Under the pieces are notes generated by a model that ran no database searches, was not told the origin of the DNA, and worked only from the letters and a program-made list of their open reading frames with translations. This document shows positions 49,743 through 58,525 of a stretch of DNA of 64,000 nt, piece by piece (within the stretch, counting starts at the first letter, position 1; each line of letters opens with the position of its first letter). This stretch comes from Aureliella helgolandensis (GTDB lineage: Bacteria > Planctomycetota > Planctomycetia > Pirellulales > Pirellulaceae). The translations under genes were made by a program, and so were the position numbers. The stretch covers positions 3,100,001 to 3,164,000 of the forward strand of contig NZ_CP036298.1 of NCBI RefSeq assembly GCF_007752135.1, in the 5' to 3' direction.

Positions 49743-50576
49743 TTAAGCTCCTCGCATGGCATCGCTGACCACGTCATGGTCAAAGTAATTAGTGCTCATG
49801 CCTGCATCGACCACGATTGACTGCGACGCAATCCCGCTGGAACGTGGGCTGAGCAGGAAAGTAGCGGTCGAGGCAACTTCTTCGGTATGAAGCGCGCGTT
49901 TGCGAGGGATAACCCGCTCAGCGTAAAGGTAGGCATCGACATACCCCGGGATGCCAGCCGAGGCGCTTGTTTTCAAAAGCCCAGCCGCGACGGCATTGAA
50001 TCGCACTTCGCTAAAACGGCTGAACGACTTGGTTAGAAAGGCGAGTGAGGAATCTAGGGCAGCTTTGACAGGCGCCATGAAGCCGTAACTCTCACTGGCC
50101 ATGCGCGTCGTAGAAATGCTGATCGTTACCACAGAGCCCGACGGATCGAGCTGGTCTTGGAGTGCGCCAGCTAGGGCGATTAGGGAGAAGCAGCTGATAT
50201 CGATGGCCTGCAGAAACTGTCGGCGGGTCGTCTCGTGAAATGGATGCATGCCATCGCTGTAGTCGGCAAAGGCGATGGAGTGGACCAAGCCCCAAAAGCC
50301 ATCAAAATCACTCTTTAAGTTCGCAGCTAGTGCGTCGATCTGCGACTGATGCTCGACATCACAGACATAGATCGCTCGCGCTTTTCCGGCCAACGATGGG
50401 TTGGCAACGCGATCAAGTAACTTCGCCACCTGTGCCTTGCGCTCTTCAGAGCGTACTACGTAAACCACTTCGGCGCCGACCGCCTCCAATTGTTGGGCCA
50501 CCTGGTAGGCGACACTCTTCTTGTTAGCTACACCAAACACTAGGATGCGTCGGCCGCTTAACTGCAGGAAATCCAT
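49743..50576 (-). CDS. fabI: enoyl-ACP reductase (FabI)
   Basis: 277 residues from ATG 50576; upstream codons in frame add a proline-rich stretch unlike the family and are excluded. The NAD(P)-binding N-terminus [20 protein letters not shown] is typical of FabI (GVAN..S/A). SIAFAD, the active-site Y-x6-K in YGFMAPVK and the C-terminal [14 protein letters not shown] region agree. It reduces the enoyl-ACP double bond in the last step of fatty acid elongation, using NADH. It shares strand with the fabZ-like and CrtI-like genes upstream, but a 385-base gap containing a repeat lies between, so it may have its own promoter. Confidence 0.92.
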   Translation of the reverse strand: MDFLQLSGRRILVFGVANKKSVAYQVAQQLEAVGAEVVYVVRSEERKAQVAKLLDRVANPSLAGKARAIYVCDVEHQSQIDALAANLKSDFDGFWGLVHSIAFADYSDGMHPFHETTRRQFLQAIDISCFSLIALAGALQDQLDPSGSVVTISISTTRMASESYGFMAPVKAALDSSLAFLTKSFSRFSEVRFNAVAAGLLKTSASAGIPGYVDAYLYAERVIPRKRALHTEEVASTATFLLSPRSSGIASQSIVVDAGMSTNYFDHDVVSDAMRGA

Positions 50577-50961
50577 GTTCGTTGTTTCTTCGTAAAGGCT
50601 TGGCCAGTGGGGAGGAGCGAGAAACGCAATTCTAACTCGCACAAGTGGCGGAGGGAGGGGCAAGTGGCTAGTTCAGGATGCGTCCGCCACTGTGGCATAT
50701 CCTTGCCAACTCCTCGCAGCTGGTTGGAATCGTAGATCGCAGCGTGAGCAGGGGCAGGTGGTAGCAGCTAACGGGCAATGCATTGCTCTACCTCAGCTCT
50801 CAAATCTGGAATTGATTTTAAATCATCAAGCCGATGGCTAGTGCGGATGGTTGCTGCTACACGGCAGATGGAAGCACGATCGCCGCGTTAAAACCAAAAA
50901 AACGCTTTGAATCGCCCGCCTCCCTGGCTGGGGGCGAAAAGAGGGGGGCAGCTTAGCGGAT
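50577..50961. repeat. gap between fabI and the fabZ-like gene holding a diverged repeat copy
   Basis: No gene is supported in this 385-base gap. About 50731-50870 follows the same order of motifs as the 370-bp repeats near 41041: GCG-GAGCA-GGG, GCTA-GGG-AAT, CTACCTCAGC, TTAAATCA, and a second GG-TGCTGCTAC-CGGC block. Identity is clearly lower than between the two tandem copies. The promoter of fabI must also lie here. Confidence 0.65.
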
Positions 50962-51405
50962 TCAATGGGACTTGGGAGTTGCCAGCGTGCAGGCAAAATC
51001 TAGGCGAGCGGCCAGCTTTCCGTTGACAGTAATCTTTCCCGTTAAAAAGTAGGCGGTTGAAACGACCTCGGTCAAAGTAGCCTGAATGTCGATTGTGTCG
51101 CCCGGACGAACCATCTGCTTAAATTTAACACTGTCCATGCGGGTGGCGACGGGAACGCTGTCGCTGTCCGCAGCAAACTTAGCCAATAGGATGGCTCCAC
51201 TCTGGAGTGCGCATTCGCAGAGGATAACCCCCGGCACCAGCGGGTAGTTGGGGAAGTGCCCTTGCACGAAAAACTCTTCACTCGAGAACGTCTTGCGGCA
51301 ATGAATTGTCTCGGGAGTTTGCGCCACGATTTCATCCACCAACAACATGGGTCTGCGATGGGGAATAGCTGCTTCAATCGTCGCGAGTTTCTCGGGTTGA
51401 TTCAT
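50962..51405 (-). CDS. FabZ-like 3-hydroxyacyl-ACP dehydratase
   Basis: 147 residues from ATG 51405; the frame is open upstream but this start gives the standard FabZ N-terminus IPHRRPMLLVDEI. The hotdog active site is present: H in VQGHFPNYPLVPGV and E six residues after the Pro-Gly-Val in ILCECALQ. It would dehydrate 3-hydroxyacyl-ACP. It follows the CrtI-like gene by 52 bases on the same strand, so the two are probably cotranscribed. Two more dehydratase-like genes lie on the other strand at 56270 and 57363. Which of the three serves the main cycle cannot be read from sequence. Confidence 0.88.
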   Translation of the reverse strand: MNQPEKLATIEAAIPHRRPMLLVDEIVAQTPETIHCRKTFSSEEFFVQGHFPNYPLVPGVILCECALQSGAILLAKFAADSDSVPVATRMDSVKFKQMVRPGDTIDIQATLTEVVSTAYFLTGKITVNGKLAARLDFACTLATPKSH

Positions 51406-51457
51406 GATTTTCTCAGAGAGGAGATTGGTAAAGACGCCTGTGGGCGAGAGCAACGCA

Positions 51458-52888
51458 CTACATAGCCTGGGACTTCATGAGGAACTGATCAACGTCGTTG
51501 GCTACGATGACGCCGTAGTTGATTGCACCTAGCCAGCCCGACATGATGATGCCCACGCTGCCGGCATGGTAGAGTCCGGGGACTTGTTCCGGCAGAGCGC
51601 GACTGACGGCGAGTCCTTCAAACTTAGTGCCAAAACTAGCGCCAGACAAGTGCTTGGTGTAGTGTTGGAAGGTGCGTGGCGTGGCTGCTTCGACATGATC
51701 AATTTTGTCCCGCACGTTGGGCACATATTTCTCCAACGCATTCAGCGTGGTCTCGATCAAGTCCTGCTTTTGAGCTTCATACTCGGACGCATCCAAGTGT
51801 TCCCAGTCGCTAAAATTCGCGTTCGTGCTGCTTACGATGGCGTGCCCGCGCTTGCGGGCATCGGGGCGAGTCCGCGGGTAGTAAAAACTGAACGTGCGAC
51901 TCGTGATGTTGGGGCTTAGCAGGGCTTCGGTTCGGAACAGTGGCGCCGTGGAACTGAATAGCAAATCCCCGGTACTTTCGTCGATTTCGACACCCTCTTT
52001 CATCGCCATGTAGACTTGGGTACTGCTGTTGTTCAAGCGGACTTGCCGCGCCTGGTCGACGAATTGGGGATCAAATTTCTCTTCACCGACCAGCTGGAAG
52101 ACTGTCGCGTTTAGGTTCGAATTGCTGATGACACTTCCGCAGCGAATGGTGCGTCCATTGACGACGACCGATTCGATGCCTTGGCGTCCTACTTCAATCT
52201 TGCTGACATCGCAATTGATTCGGCAGTCGACCCCATTCTTCTTCAGCTCGGCGTGCATCTTGCCGATCAAGTCATCGGTCCCACCCTCGTAAATGTACAC
52301 TCCCTTAGCCATGAAGTTGGAAAAGACGATTCCGTAGGTAATGGCCGGGTCCTCGAGGGTCGATCCATTGGCGTAGGTGATGGGTTCCATCAATAATCGA
52401 ACGACATCCTCGCGCCCCGGAAAGTACTTTTCAAACAGTTGGCCGGTCGTCATCGATTGGTCATCGTAGAAATTCATGTTTCGCGCAGCATCGAAGAAAT
52501 CGCGCACACTCTCTGCTGGAACGCCGAAGTCCGAAGTGAGCAACCGCGTAAAGTCTTCTCGATTGAAGGTTGTGGTGAGCGAGAACATGGGGTTGTCAAA
52601 ACGGATGTTCTTAAGCTGAACGATGTTGTCAGCAATTTCTTGGTTCCAATACCGCCTGCAACTCTTCAACATGCCGGCCGGGAAGCCATGCAGCGAGATG
52701 TCAAAAATATGGCTTTTCGGACGTCGAAACCACGTGGCCAAGCCACCGAATTTGTAGTGCTGCTCCAACAGAAGAACGCGATGTCCAGCGCGACCGAGAA
52801 TGTTGGCGGTCGTCATGCCAGCCAATCCACTGCCGATCACGATCACGTCGTAGTAGTCTTGGCAGCCTTGCAGAAAGTCTTTGGCCAT
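51458..52888 (-). CDS. CrtI-like FAD-dependent desaturase/oxidoreductase
   Basis: 476 residues. [21 protein letters not shown] (about 15-35) is the FAD-binding Rossmann motif and [17 protein letters not shown] its ribose-binding strand and loop. The C-terminus [20 protein letters not shown] is the second FAD-binding motif. The family (phytoene desaturase / carotenoid isomerase / retinol saturase) introduces or removes double bonds in long unsaturated chains. No carotenoid gene (crtB, crtE) is nearby; its neighbours are fatty-acid-type genes, which suggests action on an acyl or polyene chain. The substrate is therefore inference. It is the first gene of a unit with the fabZ-like gene. Confidence 0.85.
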   Translation of the reverse strand: MAKDFLQGCQDYYDVIVIGSGLAGMTTANILGRAGHRVLLLEQHYKFGGLATWFRRPKSHIFDISLHGFPAGMLKSCRRYWNQEIADNIVQLKNIRFDNPMFSLTTTFNREDFTRLLTSDFGVPAESVRDFFDAARNMNFYDDQSMTTGQLFEKYFPGREDVVRLLMEPITYANGSTLEDPAITYGIVFSNFMAKGVYIYEGGTDDLIGKMHAELKKNGVDCRINCDVSKIEVGRQGIESVVVNGRTIRCGSVISNSNLNATVFQLVGEEKFDPQFVDQARQVRLNNSSTQVYMAMKEGVEIDESTGDLLFSSTAPLFRTEALLSPNITSRTFSFYYPRTRPDARKRGHAIVSSTNANFSDWEHLDASEYEAQKQDLIETTLNALEKYVPNVRDKIDHVEAATPRTFQHYTKHLSGASFGTKFEGLAVSRALPEQVPGLYHAGSVGIIMSGWLGAINYGVIVANDVDQFLMKSQAM

Positions 52889-53196
52889 CGTTTAGAGCTC
52901 GAAAACTGGTAAAGGAGTGATTGCTGCTACAGTACGATTCGGGGTGTGGTGGTAGCGTTGGCATTGCCTGCGCCAACAAATCCAGCAGCCGTCAAGCCTC
53001 AGGGGCCCCTCCGGTTTTCCGCTATTACCCCGATTCGCTGAACAGGTGACGTAGATCGCCAGCCCGTCGTGCGGCGGCTTACCTGCTGGACAATGCACCG
53101 CGCCGTCGCTCGTGGATCGCCGCAGTTCTTCCAGCCAACCGCACCTGGACGGCCAAGATACGGCAGTTAAGGACGCCTGCCAACCTCTAACCCGAC
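52889..53196. other. intergenic gap with a REP-like hairpin
   Basis: No gene is supported in these 308 bases. AGCCCGTCGTGCGGCGG at 53061-53077 is, on the minus strand, nearly the same as the CCGCCGCGTGACGGGCT edge of the 370-bp repeat (two differences), so it is probably a solitary relative. Confidence 0.5.
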
Positions 53197-54729
53197 CTAC
53201 TCCGAACGTGTTTTTTTGGCGCGTCCCTGGGTCCACAGCAGCAGTCCCTCTAGGCGTTGTTTGCCACGGTGGAAATAGGCCTCACTGAGGCCTCGCAACT
53301 GATTCGCATAGCTTTCAGCGCGATCCTCACGCCACTGGAGGTTGCCTGGTTGGATCAGCCCCTCCTGGACGCATTTTTCTGCAATCGCCTCAGCCAGCAA
53401 TTGATGGCCTTCAAGCGACGGGTGAATGTGATCGACTAGCCATTGGTCACCCACAATTCCATGTTCGCTCGCGTCCGAGAACAAGCGGTCTGCGTCAACT
53501 AGTGGGAGGTCAGCATTTTGGGCTACCTCGCGGATAACGGCCGAGATGGCTGTCGGTGCTCGCAGCGGACAGACATCTGCATCTCGCGCAGCTTGGAGAG
53601 TGCGTTTGGCGGGGGCGTAATCCCCACTGGCGTATTGTCTGCGGCCTAGGAGGAACAGCGCGCCGGCATGGTGGGGATCGATTTCCAAGGCCGAGGCAAG
53701 GGCTTGGCCGGCTGACGCTTGATTTTCGGCCTCTCCCGTGTTTTGCGTGGCCTGCTCCCAGTACTCCGAAAATTGTGCACGCTGCTGGGGCGACTGATGG
53801 GGAGCGAATGCAAATTTGAAAGGGGGGCAATCCAGTAGGTTGGTCACGGGGGCGACCAGCACGAGCGGTACTTGGGCGCGCTGGCAACCCGCTACCATCT
53901 GCTCTAGATTCCAGCGGAAGTGGAGTGGGACCGTATCATGCCAGGTGTCGCCACGTTGGTATTCTTCCAAGCCACCTTGGTAGTCGAGCAGCGCGTCGAC
54001 CTCGGTCTGCATGCGAGTGGGCTGGCGAACGACGATTTCCTCTCGCTCCGCCGGGCCAGTGATCCATGACCGAAAGAGCTGGACAAGCCGAAGCTGCGAC
54101 AACCGATACCGCGTTAAATGTAGTAGCTGGTAATCCTCAAGCCCCTCGTAACTGCGCCGCTCCAGGTACTCGTTTTGTCCCGTATAAATCACGATGAGAT
54201 CGGGGGAGTACTCTAGGACTTCTTGGAGGATTGCCAGGACTCGATAGCTGGCGTACGAAAGCCCTCCGCAATTGATCACTTCGACTCTGCGGTCCGGCAT
54301 TGCGGCTTGTAGGTTCAGCTCAAGCCATTGGGGGAAGGCTGTTTCGGTACTGTAGGGTTCTCCCTGTGTCGTGGAGCCACCGAGGGCGAACACCCGGAAC
54401 CCGCCTTGCCCTTTAACTCTGGCAAAGGAAGCGGGGCGAAACAAGTTCATCCGTTGAGCACCAATGCTCAAGATATCCGTCTCGGGATTCAGTTCGAACA
54501 AGGGCTTCAGGCTGTGAAGATCCACAAATGGGTCGGTGGCCGGTGGGTGGCGTGGAAGGTCTATCCAACGCAACACGCCCTCGCAGGCCGCCAACGGAAG
54601 CAGCCCAACCAGAATCGCACCGATCCGAAATAGCCAGAGTCGATGCGCGGGAATTCTAGCGGACTTGGGGCGATGCCTCTTTTCTTGTCCCAGGTCATCC
54701 GAATGCTTGTTGGCCAGAGGGTTGAGCAT
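53197..54729 (-). CDS. SGNH-hydrolase-like membrane-anchored protein with TPR-like insert
   Basis: 510 residues from ATG 54729; an upstream TTG (54762) is possible. A basic N-terminus precedes one hydrophobic helix (about 31-50). The SGNH/GDSL blocks are in order: FALGGSTTQG (Ser near 119), GGLSYASYRVL, YTGQNEYLE, and late DHIHPSLEGH, giving a Ser-Asp-His set. Between blocks III and V lies a helical TPR-like repeat (ALASALEIDPHHAGALFLLG, then QYASGDYAPAKRTLQAARDA). Enzymes of this type remove or add acyl groups on sugars or lipids in the envelope. It lies 45 bases downstream of the Gln-rich gene on the same strand, and the pair probably forms one operon. Confidence 0.82.
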   Translation of the reverse strand: MLNPLANKHSDDLGQEKRHRPKSARIPAHRLWLFRIGAILVGLLPLAACEGVLRWIDLPRHPPATDPFVDLHSLKPLFELNPETDILSIGAQRMNLFRPASFARVKGQGGFRVFALGGSTTQGEPYSTETAFPQWLELNLQAAMPDRRVEVINCGGLSYASYRVLAILQEVLEYSPDLIVIYTGQNEYLERRSYEGLEDYQLLHLTRYRLSQLRLVQLFRSWITGPAEREEIVVRQPTRMQTEVDALLDYQGGLEEYQRGDTWHDTVPLHFRWNLEQMVAGCQRAQVPLVLVAPVTNLLDCPPFKFAFAPHQSPQQRAQFSEYWEQATQNTGEAENQASAGQALASALEIDPHHAGALFLLGRRQYASGDYAPAKRTLQAARDADVCPLRAPTAISAVIREVAQNADLPLVDADRLFSDASEHGIVGDQWLVDHIHPSLEGHQLLAEAIAEKCVQEGLIQPGNLQWREDRAESYANQLRGLSEAYFHRGKQRLEGLLLWTQGRAKKTRSE

Positions 54730-54774
54730 GAGGCACGACGAGGGGCCGAAGGTGTGAAGCAAGCGTTTGATCGA

Positions 54775-55881
54775 CTAGCGATTTTCTTTTGCCAGCTGGC
54801 GGAAGTAGCCTTCGATGACATCTCGATAGTGGCTGGGCAATTCTTCCGTCAATCGCTGTAGGGCCTGCTGCCGTTGGGCGGGCGGTAGATTTCCCCAACC
54901 AGATCGATTGCCATTGTCCTTTTGATCGACATCACCGGGCCCAGAGCCGCCGGCTATTTGGCTGTCCTGCATCCCTTGGGATTGGGATTGTTGCGCAGAT
55001 CCATTCTGCTGGCTCTGACTTTGTTGCTGCTGCATTTGCTCTTCAATTTTCTCAATCATCTTGTCGAGCTTGCTGACAATCTCCTCCTCCTGGTCGCGCA
55101 CGCGCGTCCCGGCCCTGCCGAGATCCAGCCGTCGTTCCACATCGCGCATCATGCGGGAGACCTCGTCCAGAGAATCGGATTCCAGCGGTTGGATATCGGA
55201 CAGCATGAGTTTGGCAAGCAGCGCGTAGCGCGTTGGCAATTCCTCCTCGCGTTCGAGCAGTTGTTCGAGATGAGCTAGGCAGGAATCCTTTTTCAACAAA
55301 TGGTGTTCACTAACAGCTCGATAGAAGATCAGGCTGGCTGGATCACAGACTTGTCCCACTTCCAGACCGGCCAGCGTTTCTAAAGCTTCGTCGTACATCC
55401 TTCGCTGGGCAAATGCCCGTCCGATGGCTAGGCGGAGGGTGTCTTGCATCCAGCCAGGCACATCGCTCGTCAACCAGGGGAGTTCTCCCGGTTCGAGCAC
55501 CGGGCTGCTAACGTCGGATAGGGAGCCATATACCTTTGCGATGCGAGGCTCGATCAGTGCCGCAGACTCGATCAATCGATTCAGGAACGAGTCTCCCGTC
55601 GTTTGTTCGGCCGTGCTTTGCCAGAAGGATTGAACCTCGGCTCGCCCAGCTTCATCCAGCTCACGTTGATCCATGTAGCTGAGGAGATGTTGTTCGAAAA
55701 TTGCCACCTCAGGCCAGTCCCACGAAGCCGCCTTGCGTAGGTCTTGGTAGGCTTGTGTCTCTGTCGAACCACCTGGAATCGCCTGGGCAATCGAGCAGCA
55801 GGTTGGCTGTCCGTTGGCTAGAATGATAAAACCAACACCCCACAGAAGGAGGGTTCGAGTCGGACACGTTGCATCGCTCAT
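54775..55881 (-). CDS. exported helical protein with Gln/Ser-rich linker
   Basis: 368 residues with a hydrophobic N-terminal segment (about 9-23), then a mostly helical body with TPR-like character (RLAIGRAFAQRRMYDEALET, SLIFYRAVSEHHLLKKDSCL). A coiled coil (about 250-282) runs into a low-complexity segment of Gln and Ser (about 283-310), and a conserved-looking C-terminus WGNLPPAQRQQALQRLTEEL. Similar tails appear in planctomycete proteins of unknown function. I cannot assign an activity; a scaffold role beside the SGNH protein is a guess. An intergenic gap of 388 bases separates it from the divergent dehydratase-like gene. Confidence 0.7.
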   Translation of the reverse strand: MSDATCPTRTLLLWGVGFIILANGQPTCCSIAQAIPGGSTETQAYQDLRKAASWDWPEVAIFEQHLLSYMDQRELDEAGRAEVQSFWQSTAEQTTGDSFLNRLIESAALIEPRIAKVYGSLSDVSSPVLEPGELPWLTSDVPGWMQDTLRLAIGRAFAQRRMYDEALETLAGLEVGQVCDPASLIFYRAVSEHHLLKKDSCLAHLEQLLEREEELPTRYALLAKLMLSDIQPLESDSLDEVSRMMRDVERRLDLGRAGTRVRDQEEEIVSKLDKMIEKIEEQMQQQQSQSQQNGSAQQSQSQGMQDSQIAGGSGPGDVDQKDNGNRSGWGNLPPAQRQQALQRLTEELPSHYRDVIEGYFRQLAKENR

Positions 55882-56269
55882 GCCTTTTTCCTTTTCAAGC
55901 CCAGGTTATCCACTTCGATCGTCGCAATCCAAGCGGTGAATATCGCGGTGATGTGCTCGTTGAGGACGTTACTCAAGGGGCGTTCATGGGCGGCACCGAT
56001 CCGCGGACTTTTTCATGGGGTTCCTGATCCATCCAGTTTCCGCCAATCTACGGAGCTTTTCAGCGAGTGGATCCGACAATTGTACATGAAAAATTGCATT
56101 CAGGCCAAGAACAACCCGATCTACTGGAGGATTGGAGGTGGACATTTGCGGATTGTCGCCTGTAAGGTTTGTCGAAATCCTGTAATAAATTATGATCGGA
56201 GCCCGAACGACTGTTGGTACCCACATTCCCAAGTGTGTTTTAACTTCCTACCTTACCACCTGATTTGCT
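55882..56269. other. divergent intergenic region before the acyl-carrier cluster
   Basis: It should carry promoters for the Gln-rich gene (minus) and the dehydratase-like gene (plus). The 100 bases before 56270 are AT-rich but hold no clear -35/-10 pair. Short open frames here are not supported. Confidence 0.45.
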
Positions 56270-56737
56270 ATGCGATTTTGCCAAATTGACCAGATTACCT
56301 TACTTGAGCCCGGAAAACGCATCCAAGCGACCAGGTACCTCTCGGGTAAAGAAGATTATTTGCGCGACCACTTCCCGAGGTTTGCAGTGATGCCGGGCGT
56401 GATGATGCTCGAATCACTCTTTCAGGCCTCTGCTTTGCTGGTTCGTGCGACCGACGAATACCGTCACGGGGTCGTTCTGATGCGGGCCGCGAAAAATGTG
56501 AAGTTTGCTGATTTTGTCCAGCCGGGGCAAACACTAACCATTACGTCGGAAATTTTCAAACAAAATGGCGATAGCTATATCCTGAAAGCGTTGGGGACGA
56601 AGGGCGACTCGGTGGCCGTAAATGCCAGATTAGTGGTGGAGTGCATTCCCGACTCTGACACGTCACCCGTGGATCAATATTCAAGTCGGTATATGAAGCA
56701 ATTGACAGAACAATTGCAGCAAGCGGCTATGGCATGA
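56270..56737 (+). CDS. FabA/FabZ-like hotdog dehydratase
   Basis: 155 residues. YLSGKEDYLRDHFPRFAVMPGVMMLESLFQ carries the FabZ-type pattern: His in RDHFP, Pro-Gly-Val, and Glu in MLESLFQ. VLMRAAKNVKFADFVQPGQTL is the second conserved strand pair. The opening region is shorter than in FabZ (no HRPPFLLVD-type segment; ITLLEPGKRIQATRYL instead), so it belongs to a divergent branch. It would act on an ACP-bound 3-hydroxyacyl chain; whether it is active as a dehydratase or works as a partner subunit is unknown. An ACP gene follows 148 bases downstream on the same strand. Confidence 0.82.
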   Translation: MRFCQIDQITLLEPGKRIQATRYLSGKEDYLRDHFPRFAVMPGVMMLESLFQASALLVRATDEYRHGVVLMRAAKNVKFADFVQPGQTLTITSEIFKQNGDSYILKALGTKGDSVAVNARLVVECIPDSDTSPVDQYSSRYMKQLTEQLQQAAMA

Positions 56738-56885
56738 AAACTAAGGTAGCTATAATCTTGTGCTTCTCTTGGGCACTTCCTATGGTTATAGCCTGGTGCC
56801 GTTGACGACAATGAAATAATTCCATCGCTGATATCCGTGGGCACATGGCCTCGGCAGCATTTAAACTTAAGCAGGGATAGTTACT

Positions 56886-57266
56886 ATGGCGAGTTCGGAA
56901 GAGATCTTCGCAAAGGTTCAAGAAGCGCTAGTCGATGCATTGGGAGTCGAAGAGGACGAAGTCACGCCAGAGGCAACGATGGTCGGCGATCTGGGGGCGG
57001 AGTCGATTGACTTCTTGGATATTGTTTTCAAGCTGGAAAAGGCTTTCGGAATCAATATTCCACGCGAAGAACTGTTTCCAGACGACATCCTCACAAACGC
57101 CAAATATGTCCAGGATGGAAAAGTGACCGAAGAGGGTATTACAGCCCTGAAGGAACGACTCTCCTGGGCAAACCTCAGCAAGTTTGAGCAAAATCCACGG
57201 GTTCAAGATTTTGGCAACCTGCTCAGTGTTAACGATCTTTGCCGCTATGTAGCTAGCAAGATCTAG
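56886..57266 (+). CDS. acyl carrier protein with C-terminal extension
   Basis: 126 residues. The phosphopantetheine site is S40 in DLGAESIDFLDI, where the common DSL is ESI. Helices I-III of the ACP fold occupy about 5-75, with EKAFGINIPREELFP giving the recognition helix. Standard ACPs are about 78 residues; the extra 45 (LKERLSWANLSKFEQNPRVQ and ending DLCRYVASKI) form a C-terminal extension of unknown use, possibly part of partner recognition. A perfect TATAAT (56751-56756) lies 130 bases upstream without a good -35. A strong terminator follows. It is a dedicated carrier, distinct from the housekeeping ACP expected elsewhere. Confidence 0.9.
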   Translation: MASSEEIFAKVQEALVDALGVEEDEVTPEATMVGDLGAESIDFLDIVFKLEKAFGINIPREELFPDDILTNAKYVQDGKVTEEGITALKERLSWANLSKFEQNPRVQDFGNLLSVNDLCRYVASKI

Positions 57267-57280
57267 TATTGCGTTTTGCG

Positions 57281-57317
57281 AAAGCGGTGTGCTCCAGTGT
57301 GGGGCCACCGCTTTTTT
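57281..57317 (+). terminator. intrinsic terminator after the ACP gene
   Basis: AAAGCGGTG (57281-57289) pairs with CACCGCTTT (57306-57314), followed by T to 57317. It sits 15 bases after the ACP stop and before the next dehydratase-like gene, so the latter needs readthrough or its own promoter. Confidence 0.88.
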
Positions 57318-57362
57318 AGCGTCAATAATTCTGCCCGCCTTTCCATGTTTAGATGATTTGCC

Positions 57363-57905
57363 ATGCGCTGGTTTTGGATCGATCGATTTGAAAAGTTTGT
57401 CTCGGGCGAAGAGGCGGTAACCCTCAAGAACGTGACGCTAGCCGAGGAACCGCTCGATGACTACTTGCCCGGCTTTCCTCACTACCCGCATTCGTTGATT
57501 ATTGAGGGGATGGCGCAGACCGGCGGATTGCTGCTCTCCCAAATGGAAGACTTTCAGCAACGCGTGGTCTTGGCCAAAGTCAGCAAGGCGGAGTTTCATC
57601 TGCCTGCCCAGCCAGGGGATCAATTGCGACTCACCGCGCGCTTGGCCAGCACTCATTCCGATGGTGCCATCGTCGAAGGCACCGTAGACATTGGTGATGT
57701 ACGGCAAGCTGATTTGGAGATGACATTCGCGATTCTCGACGAGTCTTTTGGTGATGCACCCTTTTTCGTTCCAGCGGAGTTGTGTCGAATCCTGCGGGCA
57801 ATGAAGCTGTTTGATGTTGGTGTGAACCCGGATGGTTCCCCAATTCAGATTCCGCAGCATATGCTGGACGAAGAGTTGGAGTTGCTAACTCGACCGCGAG
57901 TTTAG
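57363..57905 (+). CDS. second FabA/FabZ-like hotdog dehydratase
   Basis: 180 residues. YLPGFPHYPHSLIIEGMAQTGG has the hotdog helix pattern with Glu in IIEGMAQ, and His in FPHYPHS in the dehydratase region, although the GHF of true FabZ is GFPHYP here. VVLAKVSKAEFHLPAQPGDQ matches the second conserved strand pair. The last 45 residues (LCRILRAMKLFDVGVNPDGS onward) are additional to FabZ. Its ACP-type partner is probably the preceding gene product. The replaced GHF histidine raises the chance that it is a ketosynthase-chain-length-type partner or a thioesterase-like hotdog instead of a dehydratase. Confidence 0.8.
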   Translation: MRWFWIDRFEKFVSGEEAVTLKNVTLAEEPLDDYLPGFPHYPHSLIIEGMAQTGGLLLSQMEDFQQRVVLAKVSKAEFHLPAQPGDQLRLTARLASTHSDGAIVEGTVDIGDVRQADLEMTFAILDESFGDAPFFVPAELCRILRAMKLFDVGVNPDGSPIQIPQHMLDEELELLTRPRV

Positions 57906-58255
57906 CAGCCAGCCCAGACAGAAGGTGTTCCTGAGCGGTTACCCCAGCGGTGGTCGCAATTTCTTTCAGCCGGGCCGCAGCAGTGGTGTCTGAAGCGTGG
58001 CTCCTTGCGGCGCTGCCCGGGTTTGGCCAGGCAGTCCTTGTCGCATCTCAGGCGAATTGTCACTACGTAGGGCTTGGGCGCAGCTGTGCTGATAGGGTGC
58101 TCAGTCTGCGGCCGCAAATGATCGCGCAGTGATCCGACGGGAAACCCAGGGCGGCGAGCCGCCCTTTTTAGGTGACCGTCCGTCGGTGCGCGGTGTCTCC
58201 CGTGCGCCGCCGAAAATGCAGGCAGGTGCAATGCCTTTTGCCTCCAGGCCCAATT
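57906..58255. other. intergenic region ending in a terminator
   Basis: No gene is supported. The stretch from 57906 to the terminator at 58149 is a 240-base 3' UTR of the dehydratase-like gene or could hold a small RNA. I looked for the SRP RNA core and did not find it. Confidence 0.45.
58149..58169 (+). terminator. intrinsic terminator on the plus strand
   Basis: GGGCGG (58149-58154) and CCGCCC (58159-58164) pair around CGAG, followed by TTTTT (58165-58169). It ends plus-strand transcription from the acyl-carrier cluster before the minus-strand Tat genes. Confidence 0.85.
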
Positions 58256-58525
58256 CTAGTCGTCGTCAGCGGGTGGGACGAATTTAGGAGATTGGGGTTC
58301 GCCCGAATCGACTTCGCCTGAGTCTTTAGGGGCCGGAAGGCGATTGATGGTCGGTTCTGCGCGGTCCCAATCACGAAATTCGCGTTGGAAATCATCCACT
58401 TTCTTGCGCAATTCGCGATAGGTCCCTCCGAAGCTGCGGGCAACTTCCGGAAGGCGGCTACCGAATAGCATCAGCGCAATGATCCCAAACAGGACCATTT
58501 CTGTGGTGCCTAAGCCGTTGAACAT
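58256..58525 (-). CDS. TatA/TatB-family translocase subunit
   Basis: 89 residues. LGTTEMVLFGIIALMLFGSRLPEVARSFGGTYRELRKKVDDF is the family pattern: a short N-terminal membrane helix, the FG hinge, then an amphipathic helix. The rest is a polar Pro-, Ser- and Asp-rich tail. It could act as TatA (pore) or as TatB-like receptor; length and tail favour a TatB-type role. The TatA-like gene lies 144 bases upstream on the same strand. No tatC is in the window. Confidence 0.88.
   Translation of the reverse strand: MFNGLGTTEMVLFGIIALMLFGSRLPEVARSFGGTYRELRKKVDDFQREFRDWDRAEPTINRLPAPKDSGEVDSGEPQSPKFVPPADDD

Noticed and set aside
57906-58148. Possible SRP or other housekeeping RNA before the terminator
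   Set aside because: The conserved GGAAGCAGCC-type core of SRP RNA is absent and no other known fold was apparent.
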